A stretch of DNA of 64,000 nt from Euleptes europaea (taxonomy: Eukaryota > Chordata > Lepidosauria > Squamata > Sphaerodactylidae), in assembly GCF_029931775.1 (NCBI RefSeq), contig NC_079312.1, forward strand, positions 14,019,821 to 14,083,820. The letters are read 5' to 3'. The position numbers and the translations under genes were made by a program. This document shows, piece by piece, positions 9,916 to 19,552 of this stretch (position 1 is its first letter; each line of letters begins with the position of its first letter). The notes beneath the pieces were generated by a model. It was not told the origin of the DNA and ran no database searches. It saw only the letters and a list, made by a program, of their open reading frames with translations.

Positions 9916-12575
9916 CTATTGTTAACTTTGTTTTGCAATTGAAAATAAATTTAAATTAATAGTTTCTACCATTCTTTGGTACTAGATTCCTATATTTAAA
10001 ATAGATGTAAATATTTCAGAAGAGAAAAACCTTAAAATACATTCATTTTGGACATTTTGAAACCATGAGATGGCTTTACCTCTGGTACATTTTTTCTCTG
10101 CAGTGTGTGATATTCTGCAGCCACCAGACTGCTAGCACATTCAGATCTCAAGTGGTCACATCCTCACCATTTTACCACACATTTGAACGGGTCATACAGT
10201 ATCATAATTCTCCCCCCTTAGCAGGATAATACAGCATCTTCAGACAGAGATGCTGCCCTCTTCCTCCCCACAGAAAACAGCCCCGTAGATCTGCGGAATG
10301 TTCTAGAACTTCAGCTTTTTCTTTTATAGTAAAAATCACAACAAATAATGGATGCTTGTAACAAATGCTTTGCCTAATAGAGTCAAGAGTGCTCAGCTTG
10401 TGGAAAAAGTACTAGGCCTCAAAGCAAGGCAGTTGAGCCATGCTTGAGGCCTAATACCTCTTTTTCCACAAGCCGAATAATAATAATAATAAATTTTATT
10501 TATATCCCACCCTCCTCCGGCAGTGCCGGGCTCAGGGCGGCTCACATCAAGTATACACAAACAAACATATAAATAATAATAGTATACATAATATTTTTAA
10601 AACATTAGTATAAAACAACGCTGAATATAATAATATATCTATCTAAATGGCGCCATACAAATTCCTACAGGAGTGAAGTTCCTTCGGTGGCTGTCAATCA
10701 ACCATCTCTGATGTCCTACTTCAGGAGGCGGAACAGGGTAGGACATGGGAACAGGAAGAGGGAGGGGAGGCCAGATTCAGATGGTAGCTGTTGCTGCCCT
10801 TAGCCATAAGCCTGGCGGAACATCTCCGTCTAAAACACCCTGCAGAACTGAGCTAAATCCCACAGGGCGCAGGTCTCATTAGACAGAGATTTCCACCAAG
10901 GCTGAGAAAGCCCTGGCCCTGGCTGAGGACAGCCAGATGTTCTTAAAGGTAACGGTAGTCCTCTGTGCAAGCACCAGGTCATTCCTGACCCATGGGGTGA
11001 CATCACATCCCGACGTTTACTAGGCAGACTTTGTTTATGGGGTGGTTTGCCAGTACCTTCCCCAGTCATCTACACTTTACCCCCAGCAAGCTGGGTGCTC
11101 ATTTTACCGACCTTGGAAGGATGGAAGGCTGAGTCAACCTTGAGCCGGCTACCTGAAACCAACTTTCATCGGGATTGAACTCAGCTCTTGAGCAGAGCTT
11201 TTGACTGCAGTACTGCAGCTTACCACTCGGCGCCACAGAGCTCTCAGATGTTCCTAGGGCACTCCTTACTCTATTAGGCCCAATCATCTTTGATTTTTTG
11301 AGACCCAGGAATTATCTTTAACCCCTGTCTCTAACAGATAGGCCTTCTGTTCTTCCTTCCCCAAAAAACAACAAAAAACAAACAAACAAATGCAAGATCT
11401 TCTTACCTAGTAATTTCTCATCTCCATCCCATTCCTGTTTGGGTTTAATGTCAAGGTTCCAGAGATCTGGCGGTGGGACATTGTTTGCCTCAGCAGAATT
11501 CACAGTTGCCTTCTGCAAAGATTCAGGCACCTGAAACACCAATGAAAATCCTGTTCAAGATGGGCGGTACAAATCTGATTTTCCCCACCTTGAGAGCAGA
11601 TCCCCACAACCCATTGTTTCACACTGTGGTAATGGTGGAACCCCTTTTAGACAACCTACCGGTAAGCCTGCCAGTCCAAGAATGAAAAAGAGTGGTAGAA
11701 TCAACCATTGCCTGAAAAAAGAAATCTGAACTCCTCTGGAAAACAACAACATCAAATTATCTCACCTGTTCTTTTGGTCTCCCGATCCCTTTCTGCCTCA
11801 ACAGGAAATCCTCTGCCAGCATTACTGCCTGGATGCAGGTCTCCGGACCACGTTCCCTGACCCAGCTCTGCATTTCCTGTGGGAGGACCATCAGGAACTG
11901 TTCCAGGATCAGCAGCTCCAGGATCTCATCTTTCGTGTGTCTTTCCGCTTTCAGCCACTGACGGCACAGTTGCCGGAGTCTCCCATAAACCGCTCTCGGC
12001 CCCTCCACTTCCTGGTAGCAGACTTGCCTGAACTGCTGACGCTTCCTCTCCCTCGCAATCGCCTCTCTTTGCAAAATGGCCGCCTTGACCTTCCCGTAGT
12101 CTCCCCTCTCGCGGGCACTGAGGCTGCTGAAAGCTTGCTCGGCCTCTCCGCTGAGGGCTGGCAGGAGGAGGGCCACCCACTGGTCGCGAGGCCATCGGCA
12201 GACGGAGGCAACTTGCTCGAAGGAGGTCAGAAAAACCTTAGCGTCTTCCCACGGTTCGGCTTCCTCAGACACCTGAGGGTTTGCCCATCCTGACTGAGGT
12301 GCCTGCAAGGTCCCCAGGAACTCCTGCCACTGGGCCTCCCAATGCTGCTGTATCCCGTCCTCCGGTTCCTTCTTTATATTGTGCAAAGCAGTTGTGGTCT
12401 CTAACTCCTCGATGTTCCCTCCATGTAGAATCTCAGTGGTTTTTGAGCCCTCCATTTCAGCCCACAGCTTGAACGTATCTGGATTCTCTTCCTCTTTCAC
12501 CATCCGTGGGACTATCGCTGCCCCCTCCTCCACGGACATGTTCACCTCCACCTCCACGCTCAAGTTATCCATCAC
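8298..12575 (-). CDS. Gene 1: SCAN domain C2H2 zinc-finger protein (three coding exons)
   Basis: Spliced coding region 12575-11766, 11530-11407, 9211-8298: 1848 bases, 615 residues, frame open throughout. The order is acidic N-terminus, capsid-like region (about residues 108-172), SCAN (about 179-262), a 41-residue linker, an acidic spacer, one imperfect finger (CDCGKSF, HERTH) and seven complete C2H2 fingers. SCAN proteins are nuclear and dimerise through SCAN; the fingers bind DNA. Two Met codons open the frame; the second aligns with the start of genes 2 and 3 (MDNL, MENE, MENL), so the first may be an extra. The 5' exon at 18979 and its GC-rich promoter lie 6.4 kb upstream. The frame ends inside a would-be eighth finger. 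Target genes cannot be inferred. Orthology to a named ZSCAN gene cannot be judged here. Confidence 0.87.
9657..9917 (+). mobile_element. BovB 3' end with (CA)n tail
   Basis: Contains the [22 protein letters not shown] and [19 protein letters not shown]-like blocks, then cacttaacac followed by a CA repeat (about 9886-9914). It lies in the intron between the finger and linker exons of gene 1. Confidence 0.88.
9918..10469. other. Intronic stretch, nothing recognised
   Basis: Gene 1 intron sequence. AT-rich, no frame or repeat that I can name apart from a short duplicated phrase about ttgaggcctaatacct near 10410-10460. Confidence 0.4.
10470..10940 (-). mobile_element. LINE 3' end with (AAT)n tail
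   Basis: The reverse complement ends gtgagccgccctgagcccgg, then ggtgggatataaataaaatt and a TTATTATT run, the familiar 3' end of a reptile LINE. The upstream part (atctggctgtcctcagcc) is a decayed coding remnant. The family is not certain (L2/CR1 group likely). Confidence 0.6.
10941..11250 (-). mobile_element. tRNA-derived SINE (third family)
   Basis: The reverse complement opens gctctgtggcgccgagtggt, then aagctgcagtactgcag and gagttcaatcccgatg (boxes A and B). The body includes agcaagctgggtgctcat and ends near ctgtgcaagcaccagg. A fragmented copy lies at 15163-15535. Confidence 0.72.
11407..11530 (-). CDS. Gene 1 exon: linker
   Basis: 124 bases between acceptor ggtgtttcag|GTGCC and donor TTACTAG|GTAAGAAG. 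It enters in phase 0 and leaves one base. It encodes [12 protein letters not shown], then [18 protein letters not shown] and LLG. The PPPD.WNL core recurs in gene 2 and in the relic unit at 26226, and ends in W-acidic (EWDG, EWEG, DWEG) in the three genes. No known domain; acidic and proline-rich, probably a flexible hinge. Confidence 0.85.
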
Positions 12576-12716
12576 GCAATTAAAATGTTAGGAGCTAAGG
12601 AGACGTTTCGTTTCTGGGGTTGTTCTCTTTAGACCCACCTCTCCTGTAGGCTCTCCTTCTGTGGGTTAGCCAATGTGTCTTGTTTCCAAATGTCAAGGCA
12701 GGTTTTCTACAAAAGG
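11766..12716 (-). CDS. Gene 1 exon: ATG and SCAN domain
   Basis: The exon runs from acceptor ccttttgtag|AAAACCTGCC to donor GAACAG|GTGAGA. The first 141 bases are 5' UTR and the coding part is 12575-11766 (270 codons, phase 0). The SCAN core shows [39 protein letters not shown] and [17 protein letters not shown]. Before it lies the [15 protein letters not shown] / [20 protein letters not shown] region, which resembles the N-terminal half of a retrotransposon capsid. Two psi-K-x-E motifs (VKEE near 27, IKKE near 68) are possible SUMO sites, kept in genes 2 and 3. Confidence 0.9.
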
Positions 12717-13520
12717 AGAAGATATTCTATAGTTAGTGGAGCAGGATGTCTCATATGTGAAGCCATGCAAATGTGAGAGAAAGTGTGGAGAGGAGATTCT
12801 ACCTCAGCACAGAAACCAATATTTGTATTGCCTCACAGTAAAGAAATACCCTGAAGATAGACAATCTCAAGTACTATTGGACCCAACCGGACTTTCTGGA
12901 CAGTAGAGAAGATCATGTCCAAGCAACCATATTTTAAAGCCTTTTCCATGAGGGGAATATAATGGTAAGTTCTAGGACACTCAGAACTGGACTGCATCTG
13001 AGCCCCACTTGTTGATCTACACCTGTGGAAATCCACTCACTGGCTCCAACCCAGACTTCCTTGTGAGGTGGGGCTGCCACACGTTCAGTTGAGGAATGGG
13101 GAAAACGAGGTGACAGGATCTTCCAGAACCCATAAGAACCCATAAGAGATGATATCCAGTCCACAAAAAAGCATTAAAATACAATCAGCTAGACATTATG
13201 CCAAAGGGACTGAGAGAAAAGAGTCCACTATTGTCCCCACACAAATGACGGTGGGCAATTATGCTGCACGCTTCTGGAAACAACTGATGCTATCTTATTA
13301 ACATCTCACATAGCAACTAAGAGAGGATCAAGAAAGGCATCTGAAAACCGAATTTGCCCCCAAAGAACTAATCCTTCACATCATTTTCTACTGAAAGGGC
13401 TTTCCCAAAAGAAGGCAAGCCACCTACCATGTACAATGTACTTCTCTTCAGAAAATCAATAACCTTGCTAGCCTGATGCATTCTCCACTGGTCCCCAACA
13501 AGACATTAAACTCACCCAAC
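12717..13520. other. Gene 1 intron, nothing recognised
   Basis: Sequence upstream of the SCAN exon acceptor. Contains only short frames. The last part (from about 13170) may belong to the retroelement relic that follows. Confidence 0.4.
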
Positions 13521-14000
13521 AATATAGTTGATCTCTCACATTGAGCTAAGGAGAATTCCCCCCCCCCATGGGGACAGAGACTATCCTTCTGCCCCACAAA
13601 ATCCACATAGATTATACCGTTTTGTGGTGACCTGAAGGCTTATTTCTGTTGACTTCATCTGGAAGGATACTTCTACCCCACCACCACAACAATGGAGAGT
13701 TGCCGTTCCCTCAACATACCTCTTTTTTCAATATACAGAATCCTCTCATTGCAGTGCCGAGCAGACAACATAGCTTCAGCACAATCACAATGGTGCCGAA
13801 AGAAACACAACGGACTGCCTCAGAAACAATCCTAATATCTGTTACACAAAAGGCCAATAAAGATGGGGCAGCCATCATTATAAAGGAATTGGACTATGCA
13901 TGGGAGGCCCAGTCAACTGTCCAACACCACAATTTAAAAGCCACCAACCCCAAGTACCACAGAGGAACACCAGAAAGAAAAAATGAGAGAATTACCCACA
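13521..14000 (+). mobile_element. Penelope-like retroelement relic (N-terminal coding part)
   Basis: Pieces of the plus strand read GQRLSFCPT and then ISVTQKANKDGAAIIIKELDY, which resemble the SKGLSFCPT and KPADKGGAVV...DY words known ahead of the reverse transcriptase in vertebrate Penelope-like elements. A 155-residue open frame (13649-14116) covers the second part by chance. The family call rests on these words only. Confidence 0.45.
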
Positions 14001-14397
14001 TTATGTACAAGGGACAAATCCATGTGGACACACTCCAGGGACAATCCACTTTATATATATATTTAATGAAGGCCTGTTTCAACTGCAGGCAAGTAGTGTA
14101 TGTGAGTGCCATCTAAGCATCTATGGGGCAATTTGTTTCAACTGCTTTGTTTCACATGGAAGTTGTAATTAGCTTTTCAGCTACAAACTTCACCCACTGT
14201 TAAAATGTGGTATTTTAAGGGATTTGGAAGTGTATTTTGAAGGAGAAACAATTTTCTAAGAAAAGGCCTGAAGAGAATTATTGAAGGAATTTGGTTTTAA
14301 ATTATTTTTGTGAACCTGGCATTATGTTTTATATTGACAACACTGTATTTTGCAAATTTTACAGGGAAAATTTATATTTTAGAAACCACTGAAGACT

Positions 14398-14680
14398 ATG
14401 AATGCTGAAGAACTGGGTTTGATTCCCCACTCCTCCACTTGAACGGCAGATGCTAATCTGGTGAACTGGATTTGTTTCCCCACTCCTCCCCATGAAGCCA
14501 GCTGGGTGACCTTGGGCTAGTCACAGCTCTCTTAGAGCTCTCTCAGCCCCACTGCCTCATAGGGTGTCTGTTGTGGGGAGGGGAAGGGAAGGTGATTGTA
14601 AGCTGGTTTGATTCTTCCTTAAGTGGTAGAGAAAGTCAACATAAAAACCAACTCTTCTTCTATTCTTCTATTTATGCCTC
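14398..14680 (+). mobile_element. tRNA-derived SINE, near full body
   Basis: Reads gaactgggtttgattcccca, then ctgggtgaccttgggctagt, gggaaggtgattgtaagctg and aaccaactcttcttct. Full relatives lie at 40083 (plus), 40393 and 41068 (minus). The head contains a B-box-like gtttgattcc. Confidence 0.78.
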
Positions 14681-14702
14681 TAGGAAGCCACTAACAAGAC
14701 GA

Positions 14703-14880
14703 GTGCAGCAGCACCATCCTGCCTGAGTTCCACAGCACCCAAAATAATAGGCATGCTCCTCTGATACTAGAGGGAATAGGTATGCAGCATGACTAATATC
14801 CATTCTAACTAACAGCCATGAATACCCTTCTCCTCCATGAATATGTCCACTCCCCTCTTAAAGCCCTCCAACCCTAGGCG
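14703..14880 (-). mobile_element. CR1-superfamily LINE 3' end (second family)
   Basis: Reverse copy of the unit at 6590 and 55715: ctcctctgatactagaggga, then gccatgaatacccttctcct and cccctcttaaagccctcc. Confidence 0.7.
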
Positions 14881-15162
14881 GAGCACAATGTTAGAGAATC
14901 CAGGGCATGAATTATTATCACAATAGAGCAATATTCTAAGTTGCATGGATTAAGTTGGAGCACGGAAGTCACAGAGATCCATTCACTGTGAAATTAAGAG
15001 GAGAAAAACTGGGGTGTCTGTGGGGGGGATTAACAGTCTGGAGCTTTGAAGGAGGTGGTTAGGTAAGGAAAGTTCGGGATGAGGTCGAAATCACCCAAGG
15101 CACAGCTCCCAGAGACAACTCTTAAAATGAGTAATTAAAGTTTGGGACGGAAGTCTGTTTCA
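14881..15162. other. Intronic stretch, nothing recognised
   Basis: No gene-like frame or named repeat seen. Confidence 0.35.
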
Positions 15163-15535
15163 GCCGGCTAAAGGTTGACTCGGCCTTCCATTTTTCCAAG
15201 ATCGATAAAATGAGTACCCAGCTTGCTGGGGGGAAAGGGTAGATGACTGGGGAAGGCACAGTGGCAAGCCACCCTGCAAGCATAGGCTATTCATGCATGG
15301 GAGGTTTTGCCTTGGGTTTGCAGCTCTCTAGATGCACATTTCCCTCATGGGAATACTCTGCATGGCGGCTTATTTTTGAGTTTTGAGACTTTGGATGGGG
15401 AAAATGCGCATCTAGAGGGTGGCAAATCCAAGGCAAAATCTCCCAAGCATAAATGGTGATAGTTTGCCTAGTAAACGCTGGGATGTGACATCACCCCATA
15501 GGTCAGGAATGACCCAGTGCTTGCACTTTAACCTT
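15163..15535 (+). mobile_element. tRNA-derived SINE (third family) split by a foldback
   Basis: The parts 15163-15278 (ttgactcggccttccat, cagcttgctgggggga) and about 15451-15535 (gatgtgacatcacccc, ggtcaggaatgaccca) match the 10941 SINE in opposite orientation. A foldback insertion separates them. Confidence 0.65.
15293..15450. mobile_element. Foldback element (MITE-like)
   Basis: The arms atgcatgggaggttttgcct at 15293 and the reverse complement of aggcaaaatctcccaagcat ending at 15450 pair over about 30 bases, with ctctagatgcacattt and atgcgcatctagag pairing further in. About 158 bases, no coding capacity. Confidence 0.6.
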
Positions 15536-16096
15536 CTAAAAGTTTGGGGAGGGGAAAAGGTGCTATGGGGGCGGCAACCCATATGGGGGTTGGAGGGGGG
15601 AGATGAACTTCGAAGGTCGAGAAGCTGGAGGGGGTGAAGGACCTGGCCGAATTTGGAAAGGAGGAGACCAAGCCCACCACCTCCAAAGGCTAGGTGTTGG
15701 GGGGTGCTGAGGAGAGACCTCCAAAAAGAAAGGGGCAGCCTTTGGCTGCACCAAATCCAGAGGCCAAGGGAAGGGGGAGCGTTTGGGAGGTAGTCTTCAA
15801 GCGAAGACTTGACTACTGCTGAAAGTTAAAGGAGAAAGTGCCAAAGCAGGACTACAGCTGAACATCAATACGACAAAAGTAATGACTACAGGTGAATTAC
15901 TCATCTTTAAGGTTGACAATGAGGAAACTGAAATTGTTGAAGACTTTCTATTGCTTGGCTCCATCATCAACCAAAAAGGAGACTGCAGCCAAGAAATCAG
16001 AAGGCGATTGAGACTGGGAAGGGCAGCCATGGAGGAGCTAGAAAAGATTCTGAAGTATAAGGATGTGTCACTGGCCACCGTCAAGTTAATCTTGGC

Positions 16097-16224
16097 ATCG
16101 TGGCCATCTTCTGGGCATGGAGTAGGGGTTACTGGGTGTGTGTGGGTGGGAGGTAATGGTGAATATCCTGCATTGTGCAGGGGGTTGGACTAGATGACCC
16201 TGGTGGTACCTTCCAACTCCATGA
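16097..16224 (+). mobile_element. CR1 3' tail inserted in BovB
   Basis: Reads atcttctgggcatggagtag, then ggttggactagatgaccctg and gattctaa. The host words ttggcatcgtg before and ttggtgccatcgtg after suggest a target duplication. 128 bases only, a strongly truncated insertion. Confidence 0.8.
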
Positions 16225-16503
16225 TTCTAATTGGTGCCATCGTGTTCCCTAGTACTAGTTTTCACACCCATACAGCTTTCACACCCACACAATGAAGAAA
16301 GCTGATAGGAAGAAAGTAGATTCCTTTGAAATGTGGCGTTGGAAGAGAGTGTTACAGATACTGTGGACTGCCAAAAACAACAAATCAGTGGGTTATAGAT
16401 CAAATCAAGCCTGAACTGACCCTAGAAGCTAAAATGAGTAAACTGAGGCCGTCGTACTTTGCCCACATTATGAGAAGACAAGAGTCACTGGAAAAGACAA
16501 TTC

Positions 16504-16591
16504 ACAGTGGGTAGCCGTGTTAGTCTGTCTGCAGAAAATATTTTTGTTAGTCTTTAAGGTGCTACCGGACTCTTGCCCTTTTCTACTACTG
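16504..16591 (-). mobile_element. SINE fragment inserted in BovB
   Basis: Reads gggtagccgtgttagtctgt, then gtctttaaggtgctaccgga and cttttctac. The host word actggaaaagaca before and actggaaaaggca after form a roughly 13-base duplication, as expected for LINE-driven insertion. Confidence 0.8.
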
Positions 16592-16672
16592 GAAAAGGCA
16601 GTCATGCTAGGAAAAGTTGAAGGCAGCAGGAAAAGAGGAAGACCCAACAAGAGATGGATGGACTCAATAAAG

Positions 16673-17302
16673 CAGAGGTGGGGAACGTCAGGCCCGGGGG
16701 CCGTTTAAGGCCCGCAAAGTCATTTGGTCTGGCCCTTTGTGAGTTCTGGCAGATCTCTAGCTCAGAAGGATCTAAGACTGGCGATCCGCCCCGTCCCACA
16801 GACAGGAATAGCTTCTATTCAAGGCAGATGTGAGTTTGTTTTGCTGAGAAAAGGAACCTTCCCCCCCCCCTTGCAGAAGAGTCATTAGCTATGGAGTTGC
16901 TAGGGCTGCCCAAGAAACTGTGTTATCCCTTTCCCACCTGGACCATGGAGAAACGTATTCCCTCTGTACTACAAGAGGGCTGGGGGCAGAAGTGGTGACA
17001 ATGGAGGGGTTAAAGGGGGCAGGGCCAGAATGCGGGGTAGGGGAGTTCTTAGCCAGTGTGTCGAAGGTAGCAGGAGCAACTCCAGTGTGTGGCTGGACAG
17101 ATCATCCTGTGCCACCAGGTGGGCGAATGTGCCACTAGTTGGATGCCTGCCTGCTTGCCTGCGCAAGGGGGAGGGTCATCTGGGGCAGCTGCCTGCTTGG
17201 GGCTTGGTCGGCTAATTTTTAAGTTGGTAATTTTGTATGGTCCGCGAATGATGTTATAAATATCCACATGGCCCTTGGCGGAAAAAAGGTTCCCCACCCC
17301 TG
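16673..17302. mobile_element. Non-autonomous hAT element, 630 bp, in BovB
   Basis: The ends cagaggtggggaacgt and ggttccccacccctg are inverted repeats. An exact 8-base duplication caataaag flanks it at 16665-16672 and 17303-17310, and removing the element restores the BovB word gactcaataaagga. The interior (ggcccgcaaagtcatttgg, cacatggcccttggcgg) has no transposase frame. Confidence 0.93.
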
Positions 17303-17440
17303 CAATAAAGGAACCCCCGGCCCTCAGTTTGCAAGATCTAAGCGAGGCTGTCAAAGATCGGACGTTTTGGGGGGAGACTGATTCATAGGGTCGCCATTAG
17401 TCGGAAGCGACTTGACAGCACTTAACACAACACACACACA

Positions 17441-17890
17441 GCGATGGTTGGGGGGGTGAAATTGCAGAGGGAGGGATGGCAGGCGGAGGCCTCCATGCTG
17501 GAAAGGGTTGCGGGGAAGGGCAGGAGGCGGGATCGGGGAAGGGGGGGTCAATGCACAGAGGCGCAGCCCCCAAGAGGCGGCCTTTGCGCACGGGGAGGGG
17601 GGCGTGCGCGATGCCCTTCAGTGGGGACGAGCCTCGACGCCGAGCCAACGGCCCTAAGCTGGCTCCACCCCCAGTTCGGGCCCCAGAGGATGCTGGGAAA
17701 GTAGTTAAATAGTGGGGGGGGGAAGAGTTGGCAGCCGAAGGGGGGGGTGAGAAAGGTAGCAGCAAAAGCGAAGGGAAGAGGAGCAAAGCAGTAGAAACCA
17801 GGCACCGGCTTGGAGGCGTCGCAGGGCTCGGAGAAGGGGGTGATTTATAGGATGGCTCCGAAGGCCCCCTCCCATCCAACTTCAGCTTGC
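17441..17890. promoter_or_regulatory. GC-rich island in gene 1 intron 1
   Basis: Rich in CpG and G-runs, with gcgcacggggagggg, gcgtgcgcgatgc (NRF1-like) and ggatgctgggaaagtagtt (17688-17706), the last close to the ACTACAATTCCCAGCATGC element bound by ZNF143/THAP11 in vertebrate promoters. It could be a second promoter of gene 1 or of an unseen transcript. No exon was found in it. Confidence 0.4.
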
Positions 17891-17911
17891 AAAATATTGC
17901 ATCCCCCCCCC

Positions 17912-18058
17912 CACATTCCCCCAGCGACCCTATGAATGAAAGTCCTCCAAAATGTCCCATCTTTGACAGCCTTGCTCAGATCTTGCAAATTGAAGGCTGT
18001 GGCTTCCTTTATTGAGTCAATCCATCTCTTGTTGGGTCTTCCTCTTTTCCTGCTGGGT
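17912..18058 (-). mobile_element. BovB 3' end, reverse
   Basis: Reads cgaccctatgaatgaaagtc, then gtccatctttgacag-like words, ttgcaaattgaaggctgtgg and tgttgggtcttcctcttttc. Lies in gene 1 intron 1 next to a second reverse copy. Confidence 0.85.
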
Positions 18059-18097
18059 GACACAATGGGGATTAGCTAGCCCCATTGTCCAGCTTGG

Positions 18098-18560
18098 ACC
18101 ACCTTGTGTGTGTGTGTGTGAAATGCTGTCAAGTCGCTTCCGACTCACGGCGACCCTATGAATGAAAGTCCTCCAAAATGTCCTGTCTTTGACAGCCTTG
18201 CTCAGATCCTGCAAACTGAGGGCTGTGGCTTCCTTTATTGAGTCCATCCATGTCTTGTTGAGGGCAGCAGGAAAAGAGGAAGACCCAACTTTTCCTAGCA
18301 TGACTGTCTTTCCCAGTGACTCTTGTCGTCTCATGACGTGACCAAAATACGATAGCCGCAGTTTAGTCATTTTAGCTTCTAGGGTCAGTTCAGGCTTGAT
18401 TTGATCTATAACCCACTGATTTGTTTTTTGGGCAGTCCACGGAATCCGTAACCCTCTCCTCCAACCCCACATTTCAAAGGAACCTATTTTCTTCCTATCA
18501 GCTTTCTTCCCTGTCCAGCTTTCACACCCATACATAGGAATAGAACTGCTTTAACCCTTT
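18098..18560 (-). mobile_element. BovB 3' end, reverse, with an internal microinversion
   Basis: Starts with (TG)n and gtcaagtcgcttccgactca and runs to the WTGKKADRKKIGSFEMW-like block near 18500. The bases 18261-18286 are in the opposite orientation to the rest of the element (see findings), which garbles the [13 protein letters not shown] stretch in the reading. Confidence 0.87.
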
Positions 18561-18978
18561 GCAAACACCTGGAGAAACTTATTTTGGGGGGGGGGGAACC
18601 CAGAGCAAAGGTTCTGCCCAGGCGGGCTGCCCCGGCCCAAGATCCAGCCCCCAACCTCGGCGCCTCCGAAACGCACGCCGGCCCCGCAAAGCCAGCCAGA
18701 AGCAACGACGGGGAGTCCGGGCCCTTTGTCTCCGGAGCGGGGGGTTGCAGAGAAAGCACGCCCGGAGTGCTAGGGCAGAGGGGAGAGCAGGGATCCAAGG
18801 TTACCCGGGGAGGGGGGGTGGGGGGGGAGAGTGGTCTTTTGGAAGGCAACCTGACTTTTTTGCAGCCCGGGCTGTTCCGCCTCCCTCGCAATTTCCTTCT
18901 CCCACCGTACCCCCAGGTTCGTCCCTTCCCACTCACCCCCCACCCACCCCCGGCCAAAGCATCCCCTTCCCCACTCAC

Positions 18979-19172
18979 CTCTCCCTGCAGGGCTTTCGCA
19001 ATGCGATGCGGTTTCCCTCCGACCCGGGGCCAAGGGAGAGGGGGGGGATTCAAAAGCGGCTTTCCCACCAGTTGTCAGGAAGGGAAGTGGTTCCTCTAAT
19101 CATTTTACAAGGCATCCTTTCCCACCTTTTCCCCCTAGTCTTTCTAGGACCGAGAGGTGAACTTGGTGGGTT
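18979..19172 (-). other. Gene 1 noncoding 5' exon (3' border firm, start approximate)
   Basis: On the minus strand the exon ends ccctgcagggagag|GTGAGTGGGG, a consensus donor at 18979/18978. The same words end the homologous exon of gene 2 at 42992 and, decayed, of the relic at 27739. Upstream similarity (tctctaggac, gtgggtttaac) runs to about 19175. The transcription start is unknown and the upper border is set by where the paralogues stop aligning. Confidence 0.65.
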
Positions 19173-19199
19173 TAACCCTTGCAGGCCTGCAAGGGGGGG

Positions 19200-19515
19200 G
19201 AACGGGACGCGAGGGAACCTCCTGGGAATTGCCATTGCGCATGCTCGCGCGCGCCGGAGCATGCGCGGTGCAAACAAGCGACGGGTCCCCGCGCCCTCCT
19301 TTGCCCGCAGTTCCCACCATAACGTCATTACGCTGCGCCCCTGTTCTTTGCAACGGTGATCAGAGACTGGGCAGTTGCGTTATTTTACAGCGAGGGAGGA
19401 ATGGTTGCCACGCAGGGGGAAAGGGCAATATAGTTTATAGGAAACTGCTGTGCCTGCAGGACAGAATGGCGCATGCTCAGATTGCGCGTCTGAAGTCACT
19501 GCCCGTATTTGCTGT

Positions 19516-19552
<37 letters not shown>

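Larger units (their letters stand above)
15795..17440 (+). mobile_element. BovB LINE fragment carrying three later insertions
   Basis: BovB pieces at 15795-16096, 16225-16503, 16592-16672 and 17303-17440 join in order along the element: LLLGSIINQKGDCSQEI and RRLRLGRAAMEELEKILK; EMWRWKRV and YFAHIMRRQESLEK-like; [17 protein letters not shown]; then the 3' end gtcgccattagtcggaagcg. The gaps are a CR1 tail, a SINE and a hAT element. This is the longest BovB copy in the window, and it is not coding. Confidence 0.87.

Noticed and set aside
11937-12293. Plus-strand 118-residue frame opposite the SCAN exon
   Set aside because: Antisense shadow of a conserved coding exon; equivalents opposite genes 2 and 3 follow the same cause.
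17397-17960. 187-residue minus frame, Pro and Ser rich
   Set aside because: Open because of GC-rich, stop-poor DNA, and it runs into a BovB copy.
18484-19068. 194-residue minus frame
   Set aside because: Same GC-rich cause; it crosses the 5' exon donor and part of a BovB copy.
18559-19359. 266-residue plus frame across the CpG-rich region
   Set aside because: Composition-driven frame over the promoter and 5' exon of gene 1 on the other strand; no domain, no splice context.
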